Positions 36,200-44,288 of a stretch of 64,000 nucleotides of DNA are shown here, in pieces. The number at the start of each line of letters is the position of its first letter. Within the stretch, counting starts at the first letter, position 1. Made by a program: the position numbers and the translations under genes. The notes below the pieces were generated by a model that saw nothing but the letters and a program-made list of their open reading frames with translations, was not told where the DNA came from and did not search any database. This DNA comes from 39-52-133 sp035531075 (GTDB lineage: Bacteria > Pseudomonadota > Gammaproteobacteria > Burkholderiales > Gallionellaceae). Where the stretch lies: contig DATKTO010000038.1 in assembly GCA_035531075.1 (NCBI GenBank), forward strand, positions 182,333 to 246,332, read 5' to 3'.

Positions 36200-37054
36200 A
36201 TGAAATCTTCACATCGTTACACGCTGACATTATCCTGTCCGGACCGGGTGGGGATTGTCGCTGCGGTCAGCGGTTTTTTTTCACGGCATGGCGGCTGGAT
36301 CGTTGAAGCCAGCTACCACGCGGATACACAAACCAGACGCTTCTTTATGCGCCAGGAAATACTCGCCGATTCATTGCCCTTTGATGCGGCAGGCTTGCGT
36401 GCACAGTTTGCCGAGGTTGCGCAGCAGTTTGAGATGGAGTGGCAACTGAGCGATTCGGCGCAGAAAATGCGTGTGGTGATTCTGGTCAGCAAACAGGATC
36501 ATTGCCTCAACGACCTGTTGCACCGCTGGCGCAGCGGCGAGCTGGAGGTGGACATTCCCTGCGTGATATCCAATCATGAGGACTTGCGCAGTTTTGTCGA
36601 GTGGCATGGCATTCCCTATCATCATGTGGCGATGGTCGACAAGGATGCAGCGTTTGCACAAATCGCCGCGCTATTCGAGCAATACCACGGCAACACGCTG
36701 GTGCTGGCGCGCTTCATGCAGATATTGCCGCCCGCGCTGTGCCGCCGCTACGCGGGCAGGGTAATCAATATACACCACAGCTTCCTGCCCTCTTTTGCCG
36801 GGGCCAAGCCCTATCATCAGGCTTATGAGCGCGGCGTCAAGCTGATCGGCGCGACCTGCCATTATGTGACCGAAGAGCTGGATGACGGGCCCATCATCGA
36901 ACAGGACACCGTGCGTATCGACCATGGCGACAGCGTGGAGGACATGGTGCGCTACGGCAGGGATATCGAAAAAACCGTGTTGGCCCGAGGTTTGCGCTAC
37001 CACGTGGAAAGTCGGGTATTGGTGTGCGGCAATAAAACAGTCGTGTTCAAGTAG
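36200..37054 (+). CDS. purU: Formyltetrahydrofolate deformylase
   Basis: Hydrolyses 10-formyl-THF to formate and THF, balancing one-carbon pools and feeding PurT. The 284-residue product has an N-terminal ACT domain (residues 5 to about 85, starting YTLTLSCPDRVGIVAAVSGF) and a formyltransferase-fold domain. That domain carries NIHHSFLPSFAGAKPYHQA near residue 190 and the catalytic Asp in ELDDGPIIEQD. The length matches PurU. It is divergent from mqo. Confidence 0.96.
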   Translation: MKSSHRYTLTLSCPDRVGIVAAVSGFFSRHGGWIVEASYHADTQTRRFFMRQEILADSLPFDAAGLRAQFAEVAQQFEMEWQLSDSAQKMRVVILVSKQDHCLNDLLHRWRSGELEVDIPCVISNHEDLRSFVEWHGIPYHHVAMVDKDAAFAQIAALFEQYHGNTLVLARFMQILPPALCRRYAGRVINIHHSFLPSFAGAKPYHQAYERGVKLIGATCHYVTEELDDGPIIEQDTVRIDHGDSVEDMVRYGRDIEKTVLARGLRYHVESRVLVCGNKTVVFK

Positions 37055-37347
37055 CGTCTGAAATCATTTGTTGCTCCGGCACAGGCCGGGATGGTAAGTG
37101 GGATCCCAGCCTGCAGAGAATGACGGTGGCTGGAATGGAGTCTAGGCAAGCACTGCTTAAACATGCAAAAGAGCTTGATCTGATAAACGTGCTGTCACGG
37201 AATCGCGACATCTATGCCAGCGATGTCAGTTTCTCGCGACACCAGGTGGATAGACACTGCGAAGTTCATGCGCACTGCAGGAATTCTCACCGATGACAGT
37301 TGCGATTTAAACTTGCTGATGGACCGCAAAATTGCAGGAGTAAAGCC

Positions 37348-40062
37348 ATAGTCGAACTGAATTCACAACAGGTTGCCAACTTGCTGCGTGGACGGGGTGC
37401 TTTGCGCGGGCAGGCTTTGGCACGCCTGTTGCTGCTGGGGATGATGGCGACGATTGTCATCACCTTGGTGGCTTTCAATAACTATAACGCCCAGCGAGAA
37501 TTCGAAGTCACGCAGAAGCTTGCTTCCATACAGCAACTCTATGAAAAGGAATTGCCGCGTGTGGAACAACGCTGGCTGCGTGAAGCCGGGCAAATGAAGG
37601 TGCGCATCGAGTTTTCACGCATACTGGAAGAGAAGGGTGATGCGCGTTGGTCCAAATTGAATGCCTTCCTCAACGCCCAATCGGAATACACACAATTTTC
37701 CAATTTCCTGATTGTACGCGGCACCGATAAAATTTTATTCAGTTACGGCTCCGAAGCGCACAAGATGCAAGGCAACGCGCTGTCCTGGGCTTCCTCCTGG
37801 TACTACGCCGAAGCAGCACGGGAGTTGTACCGGATCTACCGTGTTCCAATAGGGTTGGGCGCCGAGGGGCAGGGCACACTGTTGTTGCTGAAAACCGTTA
37901 ACAATGCAGATATGAGTGACATGGCTGTGCCCGAAACTCGCTTGCACCTGTATTTTCACGGTCGTGTGCTGGCCACCTCGAACAGTGATCGCCAAAGTAA
38001 AACAATTCGGCCGGGCGTGAAAGAGGTGAGCACAACAGAAGGGCTGACACTGATTCAGGCCGATCTGCCATGGTTTGGTAGCGGTATTCAGCCCACGCTT
38101 ATCGTGCAACGTGAAATGCATGAGTCCTATCCGCTGGCTGGATTTTTACTGCGTCCTTTCATTGCCATAACGATCATCATCACGCTGATTTGGCTAGGCC
38201 TGGGGCGCTGGCTTACGCACACGGTAAAGCGCATTGAATCCATGAATGCGGCCACCGACGATTACGTTCAGCTAGGTAGCGCGGCAAAGGTCAGCGACAA
38301 GTTAAAGGCCGTGAGTTCACAACCGGACGAAATATCCGATCTGGCCGCGTCAATGGATAAACTCATCCTTGGTGTGGAGGGGCGCAACCTTGAACAAAAG
38401 ATATATCTGGACACGCTTGCCATGCTCGAAGAGGCTGTACTGGAACTGCGCGGTGACGGCGTCATCGTGCGCGCCAGTCCGGGTTGGCACAAGCTTTCGC
38501 ACTGCGATGATGCCATCGGAAAAAAGCTCTACGACTTTATTGATCACGATGATCGTTCAGCCCTGCACGCGCATTTTCTGGCCTTGTCTTCGGGCGATAA
38601 AAGCCATGCGATATTGCGTCTGCGTCTCAACTGCGAAGGCGGGGTGAACAAAACGTGGATCGAATGCCGTTTTGTCAGTTTCCAGGATGAAGCTGGCAAC
38701 TTCGTGGGTGTTCGCGGAGTGCTGCGCGACATCACGCAAAACTATCTGCACGAAAAACAGATTACGCATATGGCGCTGTACGATGCACTCACCAGTCTGC
38801 CTAACCGGGTGCTACTGGAAGATCGCGCCAGAATTTCACTGCGCCTTGCATCACGCACTCTGCATAAGGTAGGAATATGCTTTATCGATATCGATCATTT
38901 CAAGAACGTCAACGATACACTTGGTCACAAATCAGGCGACAAGCTGTTGCTGGGCTTTGCCGAACGCCTGCGTCAACAGCTGCGGGACGGTGACACCGTT
39001 GCCCGCTGGGGAGGTGACGAATTCGTGCTGCTGTTGCCCGATATGGACTCGGAACAGGATATCCGCGATGTCACCCTGAAGATCAACCAAGAAATGCAGG
39101 CGCCCATGCAACTCGAAGATACCGAACTAATCATGACATACAGTACGGGAGTCGCGATCTACCCCGACGACGGCGAGGATATTGAGGCTTTGTTTTCCCA
39201 GGCAGATCGTGCGATGTTTTTCGCCAAGGCTCAGGGGCGGAATCAGACCTGTTTTTTCCGGGAATTGACCAGCAGGGGAATCGGAAAAAACGAACTCTAT
39301 ATCCAGAGCCGTCTCGCCACTGCCATCAATTCACAACAAATTCAGGCCTGGTTTCAGCCCGTCATTGAGGCCAATAGCGGGCTGTGTACCGGGGCCGAAG
39401 TGCTGGCTCGCTGGCACGATGAAGAACAGGGCTGGATCAGCCCTGCGACTTTTATCCCGATGGCTGAGAACCTGGGCATGATCAACGAGTTGGGCCATCA
39501 GGTATTGCGCGCGAGCCTTGCTGCAGCGCAGCGCTGGAACAAAGCCGGACTGGAACTCAGCATGGCGGTCAATGTCTCCAACCGCCAATTGTTTACCCCT
39601 TACTTTATTGAGCGGCTAAAAGAAGAGGCCGCCAAATACAGCGTCGTACCCCATCGTATCATTCTGGAAATTACCGAAAGCGTTGCGATGCTGGATGTGG
39701 AACACGCCGCAGAGCGATTGAATGATGCAAGACAAGCAGGTTTTCAGATTGCTCTGGACGATTTTGGCACAGGCTACTCATCGCTTTCGCAACTCCATGA
39801 AATGCACGTGGATGAACTGAAGATCGATATTTCATTCGTGCGCCGCCTGAACGAGCCCAAGGGTTTGTCGATGACTCAGGCCATCATCAATCTTGCGCGC
39901 GCACTCAAAATGGAGACGGTCGCGGAAGGGGTGGAAAGCGCAGAAGTTGCAGGCAAGTTGCGCGAATTGGGAGTGGATCATTTGCAGGGTTTTTATTTTG
40001 CCAAGCCCATGCCCGTTGCTGAATTTGAAGAATGGCTGGCCGTGCACAATGATACCCAATAA
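37348..40062 (+). CDS. Membrane-bound PAS-GGDEF-EAL cyclic-di-GMP protein
   Basis: Bifunctional c-di-GMP signalling protein of about 904 residues. Two membrane helices flank a periplasmic sensor domain (about residues 30-50 and 270-290), then come HAMP-like, PAS and GGDEF domains. The GGDEF domain has an intact WGGDEF with an upstream RxxD inhibitory site (RDGD), and the EAL domain carries EVLAR, DDFGTGYSS and KIDISFVR. All key residues look active. The start is uncertain: the frame is open from TTG 37300, but the only strong Shine-Dalgarno (AGGAG 37336-37340) is seven bases before ATA 37348, used here. A minus-strand terminator for amtB abuts its stop. Confidence 0.9.
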   Translation: MVELNSQQVANLLRGRGALRGQALARLLLLGMMATIVITLVAFNNYNAQREFEVTQKLASIQQLYEKELPRVEQRWLREAGQMKVRIEFSRILEEKGDARWSKLNAFLNAQSEYTQFSNFLIVRGTDKILFSYGSEAHKMQGNALSWASSWYYAEAARELYRIYRVPIGLGAEGQGTLLLLKTVNNADMSDMAVPETRLHLYFHGRVLATSNSDRQSKTIRPGVKEVSTTEGLTLIQADLPWFGSGIQPTLIVQREMHESYPLAGFLLRPFIAITIIITLIWLGLGRWLTHTVKRIESMNAATDDYVQLGSAAKVSDKLKAVSSQPDEISDLAASMDKLILGVEGRNLEQKIYLDTLAMLEEAVLELRGDGVIVRASPGWHKLSHCDDAIGKKLYDFIDHDDRSALHAHFLALSSGDKSHAILRLRLNCEGGVNKTWIECRFVSFQDEAGNFVGVRGVLRDITQNYLHEKQITHMALYDALTSLPNRVLLEDRARISLRLASRTLHKVGICFIDIDHFKNVNDTLGHKSGDKLLLGFAERLRQQLRDGDTVARWGGDEFVLLLPDMDSEQDIRDVTLKINQEMQAPMQLEDTELIMTYSTGVAIYPDDGEDIEALFSQADRAMFFAKAQGRNQTCFFRELTSRGIGKNELYIQSRLATAINSQQIQAWFQPVIEANSGLCTGAEVLARWHDEEQGWISPATFIPMAENLGMINELGHQVLRASLAAAQRWNKAGLELSMAVNVSNRQLFTPYFIERLKEEAAKYSVVPHRIILEITESVAMLDVEHAAERLNDARQAGFQIALDDFGTGYSSLSQLHEMHVDELKIDISFVRRLNEPKGLSMTQAIINLARALKMETVAEGVESAEVAGKLRELGVDHLQGFYFAKPMPVAEFEEWLAVHNDTQ

Positions 40063-40089
40063 AAAAGCGCCCCGATTCTCGGGGCGCTT
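40061..40089 (-). terminator. Rho-independent terminator of amtB
   Basis: AAGCGCCCCGA and TCGGGGCGCTT form an 11-bp stem with loop TTC. On the minus strand it runs into six T (A tract at 40061-40066). It lies 27 bases after the amtB stop and touches the end of the convergent GGDEF/EAL gene. Confidence 0.88.
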
Positions 40090-40115
40090 CCTGTTGCCAA
40101 ATGCAGGTTACAAAA

Positions 40116-41606
40116 TTACATGTTGTAAGCGCGTTCACCGTGTGTCGCAGTATCCAGACCTTCACGTTCTGCTTCTTCGCTTACGCGCAGACCAATGACC
40201 ATGTCAATCAGCTTGAACAACACGAAGCTGACAATACCGGACCACAGGATGGTAGTGCCTACACCCCATGCCTGGCTGGTCACTTGCGTGGTGATGGAGT
40301 ATTCACCCACTTTTCCGGCTGCGTAGTCAAACACACCGGTACCGCCGAGGCTGGGTGCCGCGAAGATGCCGGTGCCGATTGCACCCACGATACCGCCTAT
40401 GCCATGCACGCCGAATACATCGAGCGAGTCGTCCACGCCGAGCATTTTCTTCAGGCCGGTTACGCCCCAGAAGCACAGTACACCGGCGACCAGACCCAAC
40501 ACAATCGCGCCCATCGGGCCGACGAATCCGGCAGCCGGTGTTACTGCTACCAGGCCTGCAACCGCACCTGAAGCAACACCCAACATGCTGGGCTTGCCTC
40601 GCAGCATCCATTCCACAAACATCCACGACAAGGCAGCAGCAGCAGTTGCCACGATGGTGTTGGCCAATGCCAGAACTGCGGTACCGTTGGCTTCAAGGTT
40701 AGAGCCTGCGTTGAAGCCGAACCAGCCCACCCACAGCAGCGCCGCGCCAACCATCGTCATGGTCAGGCTGTGCGGAGCCAGAGACTCCTTGCCATAACCG
40801 ATACGCTTGCCCAGTACGATTGCACCCATCAGTGCGGCCATCGCTGCGTTGATATGCACCACGGTGCCACCGGCGAAGTCCAATGCGCCCTTACCGAAGA
40901 TAAAGCCGGCTGGGTCAGCAAAAGCAGAAGGACCGCCCCAGAACCAGACCATGTGTGCCATCGGCAGGTAGGAGAAGGTGAACCACAGTACAGCAAAGAT
41001 CAGCAGGGCAGAGAACTTGATACGCTCAGCCAGACCGCCCACAATCAGTCCAACGGTGATCGCCGCAAAAGTCAGCTGAAACACGACAAACAACAACTCG
41101 GGAATGACCACACCTTTGCTGAATGTTTCGGCCACGGAATCGGGGGTAATTCCGGCGAGGAAAGCCTTGGAGAATCCGCCTATGAAACTGTTCAGGCCTC
41201 CTCCGGCAGTGAAAGCCAGGCTGTAGCCATAGATCACCCACAGTATGGAAATCACGCAGAAGATCACAAATACCTGGGTCAGTACCGACAGCATATTTTT
41301 GCTGCGTACCAGGCCACCGTAGAACAGTACCAAACCAGGCAAAGTCATCAGGATGACGAGGATGGTTGAGGCAATCATAAAGGCAGTGTCGCCTTTATTC
41401 GGCACAGGGGCTGCGGCCGGAACCGCGGTAGCGGGCGCTGTCACAGTTGCAGCAGGCGCCGCCACATCATCTGCGAAAGCCGGAGCCGACATGCCGCAAA
41501 GCACGGCCAGCAGGCTGAAAGCCATGATGAGTTTTTTAGCTACGGTATAACCCACACTAACGCGTGAATTAGCCTTCACTGAAATTTCACTTCGTTCGAT
41601 TTGCAT
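40116..41606 (-). CDS. amtB: Ammonium transporter
   Basis: Inner-membrane ammonium channel, gated by GlnK. The 496-residue product has a cleavable signal-like N-terminus ending around AFADD and an Ala/Pro-rich linker, then eleven predicted helices. Diagnostic segments are PGLVLFYGGLVRSKN, the AmtB signature DFAGGTVVHINAAMAAL and the second pore-histidine region VFGVHGIGGIVGAIGTG. ATG 41606 is preferred to ATG 41612 because AAGGAG is eight bases before it. It follows glnK by 12 bases in a porin-glnK-amtB operon with nitrogen-type control. Confidence 0.96.
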   Translation of the reverse strand: MQIERSEISVKANSRVSVGYTVAKKLIMAFSLLAVLCGMSAPAFADDVAAPAATVTAPATAVPAAAPVPNKGDTAFMIASTILVILMTLPGLVLFYGGLVRSKNMLSVLTQVFVIFCVISILWVIYGYSLAFTAGGGLNSFIGGFSKAFLAGITPDSVAETFSKGVVIPELLFVVFQLTFAAITVGLIVGGLAERIKFSALLIFAVLWFTFSYLPMAHMVWFWGGPSAFADPAGFIFGKGALDFAGGTVVHINAAMAALMGAIVLGKRIGYGKESLAPHSLTMTMVGAALLWVGWFGFNAGSNLEANGTAVLALANTIVATAAAALSWMFVEWMLRGKPSMLGVASGAVAGLVAVTPAAGFVGPMGAIVLGLVAGVLCFWGVTGLKKMLGVDDSLDVFGVHGIGGIVGAIGTGIFAAPSLGGTGVFDYAAGKVGEYSITTQVTSQAWGVGTTILWSGIVSFVLFKLIDMVIGLRVSEEAEREGLDTATHGERAYNM

Positions 41607-41618
41607 GTTCATATCTCC

Positions 41619-41957
41619 TTATAAGGCTTCAACGCCGGATTCGCCGGTGCGGATGCGGATGACTTGTTCGATGCTGGAAACGAAGATCTTGCCATCGCCG
41701 ATTTTGCCGGTCTGGGCGGCCTTTTCGATGGCTTCGAGTACCTGGTCCAGCATGTCAGATTTGATCGCAGCTTCAACCTTGATCTTCGGCAGGAAATCCA
41801 CCACATATTCCGCACCGCGATACAATTCGGTGTGTCCCTTTTGACGGCCAAAACCTTTGACCTCAGTCACAGTGATGCCTTGCACGCCGATGGCGGAAAG
41901 GGCTTCACGAACTTCGTCAAGCTTGAATGGCTTGATGATTGCGGTAACCATTTTCAT
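41619..41957 (-). CDS. glnK: Nitrogen regulatory protein P-II (GlnK)
   Basis: Trimeric signal protein that senses ATP/ADP and 2-oxoglutarate and blocks AmtB when nitrogen is ample. The 112-residue product has the standard P-II length. The T-loop has the uridylylation site Tyr51 in RGAEYVVDFLPK, followed by the KIKVEAAI strand. ATG 41957 gives the standard MKMVTAIIKPFKLDEVREAL start and has GGAGA upstream. It lies between the porin gene and amtB. Confidence 0.97.
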   Translation of the reverse strand: MKMVTAIIKPFKLDEVREALSAIGVQGITVTEVKGFGRQKGHTELYRGAEYVVDFLPKIKVEAAIKSDMLDQVLEAIEKAAQTGKIGDGKIFVSSIEQVIRIRTGESGVEAL

Positions 41958-42004
41958 AATATTCTCCAAGGTAGAGGGCGCGATATTTCACGCCCGGAAT
42001 ATGT

Positions 42005-42841
42005 TTAGAACGAACGGCTGACAGAGGCAGCGAGGATGTTGCCACTCAAAACCTTGTCATCGCCATTGGCTTTTACATGGTAAAGATTGTTATCGGTCGC
42101 ATTGGTAGTGGTGTAAGCCAGGCCAAAGATAAATTCCTTATAGGCTTTGCTCACGGCCAGTTTGTAGTCGGTGTAGTCCAGTGCTGCAAAGTTCTGGATT
42201 TTCTGATGGCCAGCATGTGCAATGAGGTTTAATCCCTCAGAGATTTCGTAGGTGTAATTAGCTTCAACATAGGTAGATCCCTTAGAACCGAGTTCGGGAT
42301 CAGCGCTGTCGGCAGTGGAAGAATTGTCTGCCCACATTGTGGGTGCATAACCACTATTGTTGATGCCATACCAGTCAGTCAGCGTATAGGTCAGTTTCAC
42401 ATTCAGGCTCTTCCAGGTTGCACCCAGAATAACTTCGGAAGTGTCCCAACGCTTGTAAACGGAAGTGTCCGAGTTAGCCGTTTTTCCGCTTGGATACAGC
42501 ACGCTCATCAGGCCAAGCTGATAGCTCAGGTCGTCATTTACTTTGCCGTTATAACCGCCATATACATCCCACTCCAGGCTGGCATTGGTGTACTGGTTGC
42601 CGCTGATGTTGGAGGCCCATGTGCCCACATACAGGCCGCTTGCAGCAGCGTAATCGAAGCCACCTTGCAGAGCGGGGGAGCGGAAGTTTTGTGAAATGCC
42701 GTTAAATACGTAATCGCTGGTGAAGCCTACATTGCCTGTAATAGCAGGAGCGGCAGGCGCAGCCGGTGCATCTTCTGCAGCCAATGCAGGCATTGCGCAC
42801 AGTGCGCCCAGTACAGCAACCATCAGTGTAGTCTTATGCAT
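42005..42841 (-). CDS. TorF-family putative porin (TIGR02001-like)
   Basis: Outer-membrane beta-barrel protein of the family found beside glnK/amtB in many proteobacteria. The 278-residue product has a signal peptide (MHKTTLMVAVLGALCAMPALA) and an Ala/Pro stretch. Alternating beta-strands follow (NVGFTSDYVFNGISQNF, GLYVGTWASN, LEWDVYGGYNG), and the protein ends in Phe, as expected for a barrel protein. It is the first gene of the operon with glnK and amtB, so it may help nitrogen compounds cross the outer membrane; that role is inferred. Confidence 0.9.
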   Translation of the reverse strand: MHKTTLMVAVLGALCAMPALAAEDAPAAPAAPAITGNVGFTSDYVFNGISQNFRSPALQGGFDYAAASGLYVGTWASNISGNQYTNASLEWDVYGGYNGKVNDDLSYQLGLMSVLYPSGKTANSDTSVYKRWDTSEVILGATWKSLNVKLTYTLTDWYGINNSGYAPTMWADNSSTADSADPELGSKGSTYVEANYTYEISEGLNLIAHAGHQKIQNFAALDYTDYKLAVSKAYKEFIFGLAYTTTNATDNNLYHVKANGDDKVLSGNILAASVSRSF

Positions 42842-42895
42842 GATGTATCCTTTTTAAAGTGAGAACGGGACAAAGTTATCCACGTCCAGTATAAA

Positions 42896-42910
42896 GCAGC
42901 TTCTGTGCCA
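42896..42910 (-). promoter_or_regulatory. Sigma-54 promoter of the porin-glnK-amtB operon
   Basis: On the minus strand TGGCAC-N5-CTGC gives the -24 GG and -12 GC separated by exactly ten bases, with one mismatch to the TTGC consensus. It is 55 bases upstream of the porin ATG and fits nitrogen control by NtrC. Confidence 0.8.
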
Positions 42911-42962
42911 GAATTATTTAATATAAAATAATCAATATGTTATATGCTACGGCGAACGGCGC

Positions 42963-42977
42963 GCACAAAGACTGTGC
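42963..42977. promoter_or_regulatory. NtrC-type enhancer site 1
   Basis: The palindrome GCACA-N5-TGTGC matches the NtrC half-site arrangement. It is centred about 86 bases upstream of the expected sigma-54 transcription start. Confidence 0.65.
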
Positions 42978-43006
42978 ACTGTTATCATGCGGCTGCCTGT
43001 TTGATG

Positions 43007-43021
43007 GCACCGAACAGGTGC
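43007..43021. promoter_or_regulatory. NtrC-type enhancer site 2
   Basis: The palindrome GCACC-N5-GGTGC is a full match to the NtrC consensus half-sites. It is centred 44 bases further upstream than site 1. Confidence 0.75.
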
Positions 43022-43083
43022 AACGATCAAAGCCGGCAAAGTTTGCTACACTGCAGGCTATCTGTAAATTCGGAATTAACAAA

Positions 43084-43320
43084 ATGTTTACCCCCAAGTC
43101 TCTGGATGAAATTGCCGCCAAACTTTCTGAAGCCGTAGCAAACAGTCCGGTTAAGGATTTTGAAAAGAATGCACGCGCCTTGCTTGCCCAGGGTTTTGCC
43201 AAACTGGATCTGGTCACGCGCGAAGAATTTGATGTGCAGGCACAGCTGCTGTCGCGTACCCAGGAAAAACTGGCGGAGCTGGAAGCTCGGGTGGCGGCGC
43301 TCGAAACCCAGCGAAAATAA
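43084..43320 (+). CDS. ubiK: Ubiquinone biosynthesis accessory factor UbiK (BMFP-domain)
   Basis: Small coiled-coil protein that binds UbiJ and is needed for efficient aerobic ubiquinone synthesis. The 78-residue product starts MFTPKSLDEIAAKLSEAV, with EKNARALLAQGFAKLDLVTREEFDVQ typical of the BMFP family. It ends in a heptad-rich coiled coil (LAELEARVAALETQRK). A longer upstream open frame is rejected because it runs through the NtrC sites and has no coding character. comM follows directly at the stop codon. Confidence 0.93.
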   Translation: MFTPKSLDEIAAKLSEAVANSPVKDFEKNARALLAQGFAKLDLVTREEFDVQAQLLSRTQEKLAELEARVAALETQRK

Positions 43321-44202
43321 ATGACTCTCGCGGTTTTATACAGCCGCGCACTTTCCGGCATGGACGCCGCACAGGTCACCGTCGAGGTGCACCTTGCCAA
43401 CGGCCTGCCCAGCTTCACCATCGTCGGCTTGCCTGAAATCGAGGTGAAAGAAAGCAAGGACAGGGTGCGTGCCGCCTTGCAGAACTGCCAGTTTGAATTC
43501 CCCAACCGCCATATCACCGTCAATCTCGCTCCCGCCGACCTGCCCAAGGAAAGCGGGCGTTTTGATTTGCCTATCGCGCTCGGCATCCTCGCCGCATCGG
43601 GGCAGATACCGGCAGACAAGCTGAATGAATACGAGTTTGCCGGAGAACTTGCGCTCACCGGCGAGTTGCGTTCGATACGCGGCGCACTGGCGATGACCTA
43701 TCACGCAGCCAACTGCGGGCGCGCGTTCATGCTGCCCGAAGCCAATGCCGCCGAAGCGGCGCTGGTGGCGCAGGCGACGGTGTATGCGGCAACGTCACTG
43801 TTGCAGGTGGCCGCACATTTGTGCGGGCGCGCGGCGATCAGTCGCTTCCTTCCCGACGCACAGCCGCTAGTACCGCACTATCCCGATATGCGCGATGTAA
43901 AAGGCCAGGGGCAAAGCAAGCGCGCCCTTGAAGTGGCAGCGGCCGGAGGACACAGCGTGCTGATGAGCGGGCCGCCTGGAACGGGCAAGTCCATGCTCGC
44001 CGCGCGTTTTCCCGGCATTCTGCCGCAGATGACCCAGGACGAAGCGCTGGAGAGTGCCGCCATGCAATCACTGGGTGGTATTTTTGATGTGGCAAAGTGG
44101 ATGCAGCGCCCTTACCGCTCCCCCCATCACACCGCCTCAGCGGTAGCGTTGGTGGGCGGGGGCTGTGACTTATCGAAATTAATGCGACATTTCTGCAATT
44201 GA
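43321..44202 (+). pseudogene. comM: comM/yifB Mg-chelatase-like AAA+ gene, truncated by an island insertion
   Basis: ComM is an AAA+ helicase used in branch migration during natural transformation. Only the first 281 codons are native: the N-terminal domain (VHLANGLPSFTIVGLPE, NLAPADLPKESGRFDLPIALGIL) and the AAA+ Walker A GPPGTGKSML (about residues 220-229), to YRSPHHTASAVALVGGG. Then 12 foreign residues and a stop follow. Intact family members are about 500 residues and continue with a Walker B and sensor region that is missing here. The break falls exactly at the TGT of a transposon-like end (44164). The remaining 3' half should lie beyond the window. The product is unlikely to work. Confidence 0.93.
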
Positions 44203-44208
44203 TGCGAC
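44164..44208. repeat. Transposon-like terminus with two spaced repeats
   Basis: The foreign DNA begins TGTGACTTATCG. Two 12-base near-identical repeats AATT(A/G)ATGCGAC lie at 44177-44188 and 44197-44208, 20 bases apart. TGT ends and multiple spaced binding repeats are typical of Tn7-like/Tn5053-type and IS21-type elements. The five bases before the junction (44159-44163, GGGGC) would be the expected target duplication. Confidence 0.6.
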
Positions 44209-44288
44209 TAGTCGAGATAGGTTAAACTCCTGAAATATAAAGCATCAGCCCAGCAATAACGGGTGTTCTTTGTTTTTCTGGAGATTCG

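Noticed and set aside
42937..43083. Longer N-terminus for ubiK
   Set aside because: The extension runs through the NtrC sites and is unlike the family, which starts at MFTPKSLDEI.
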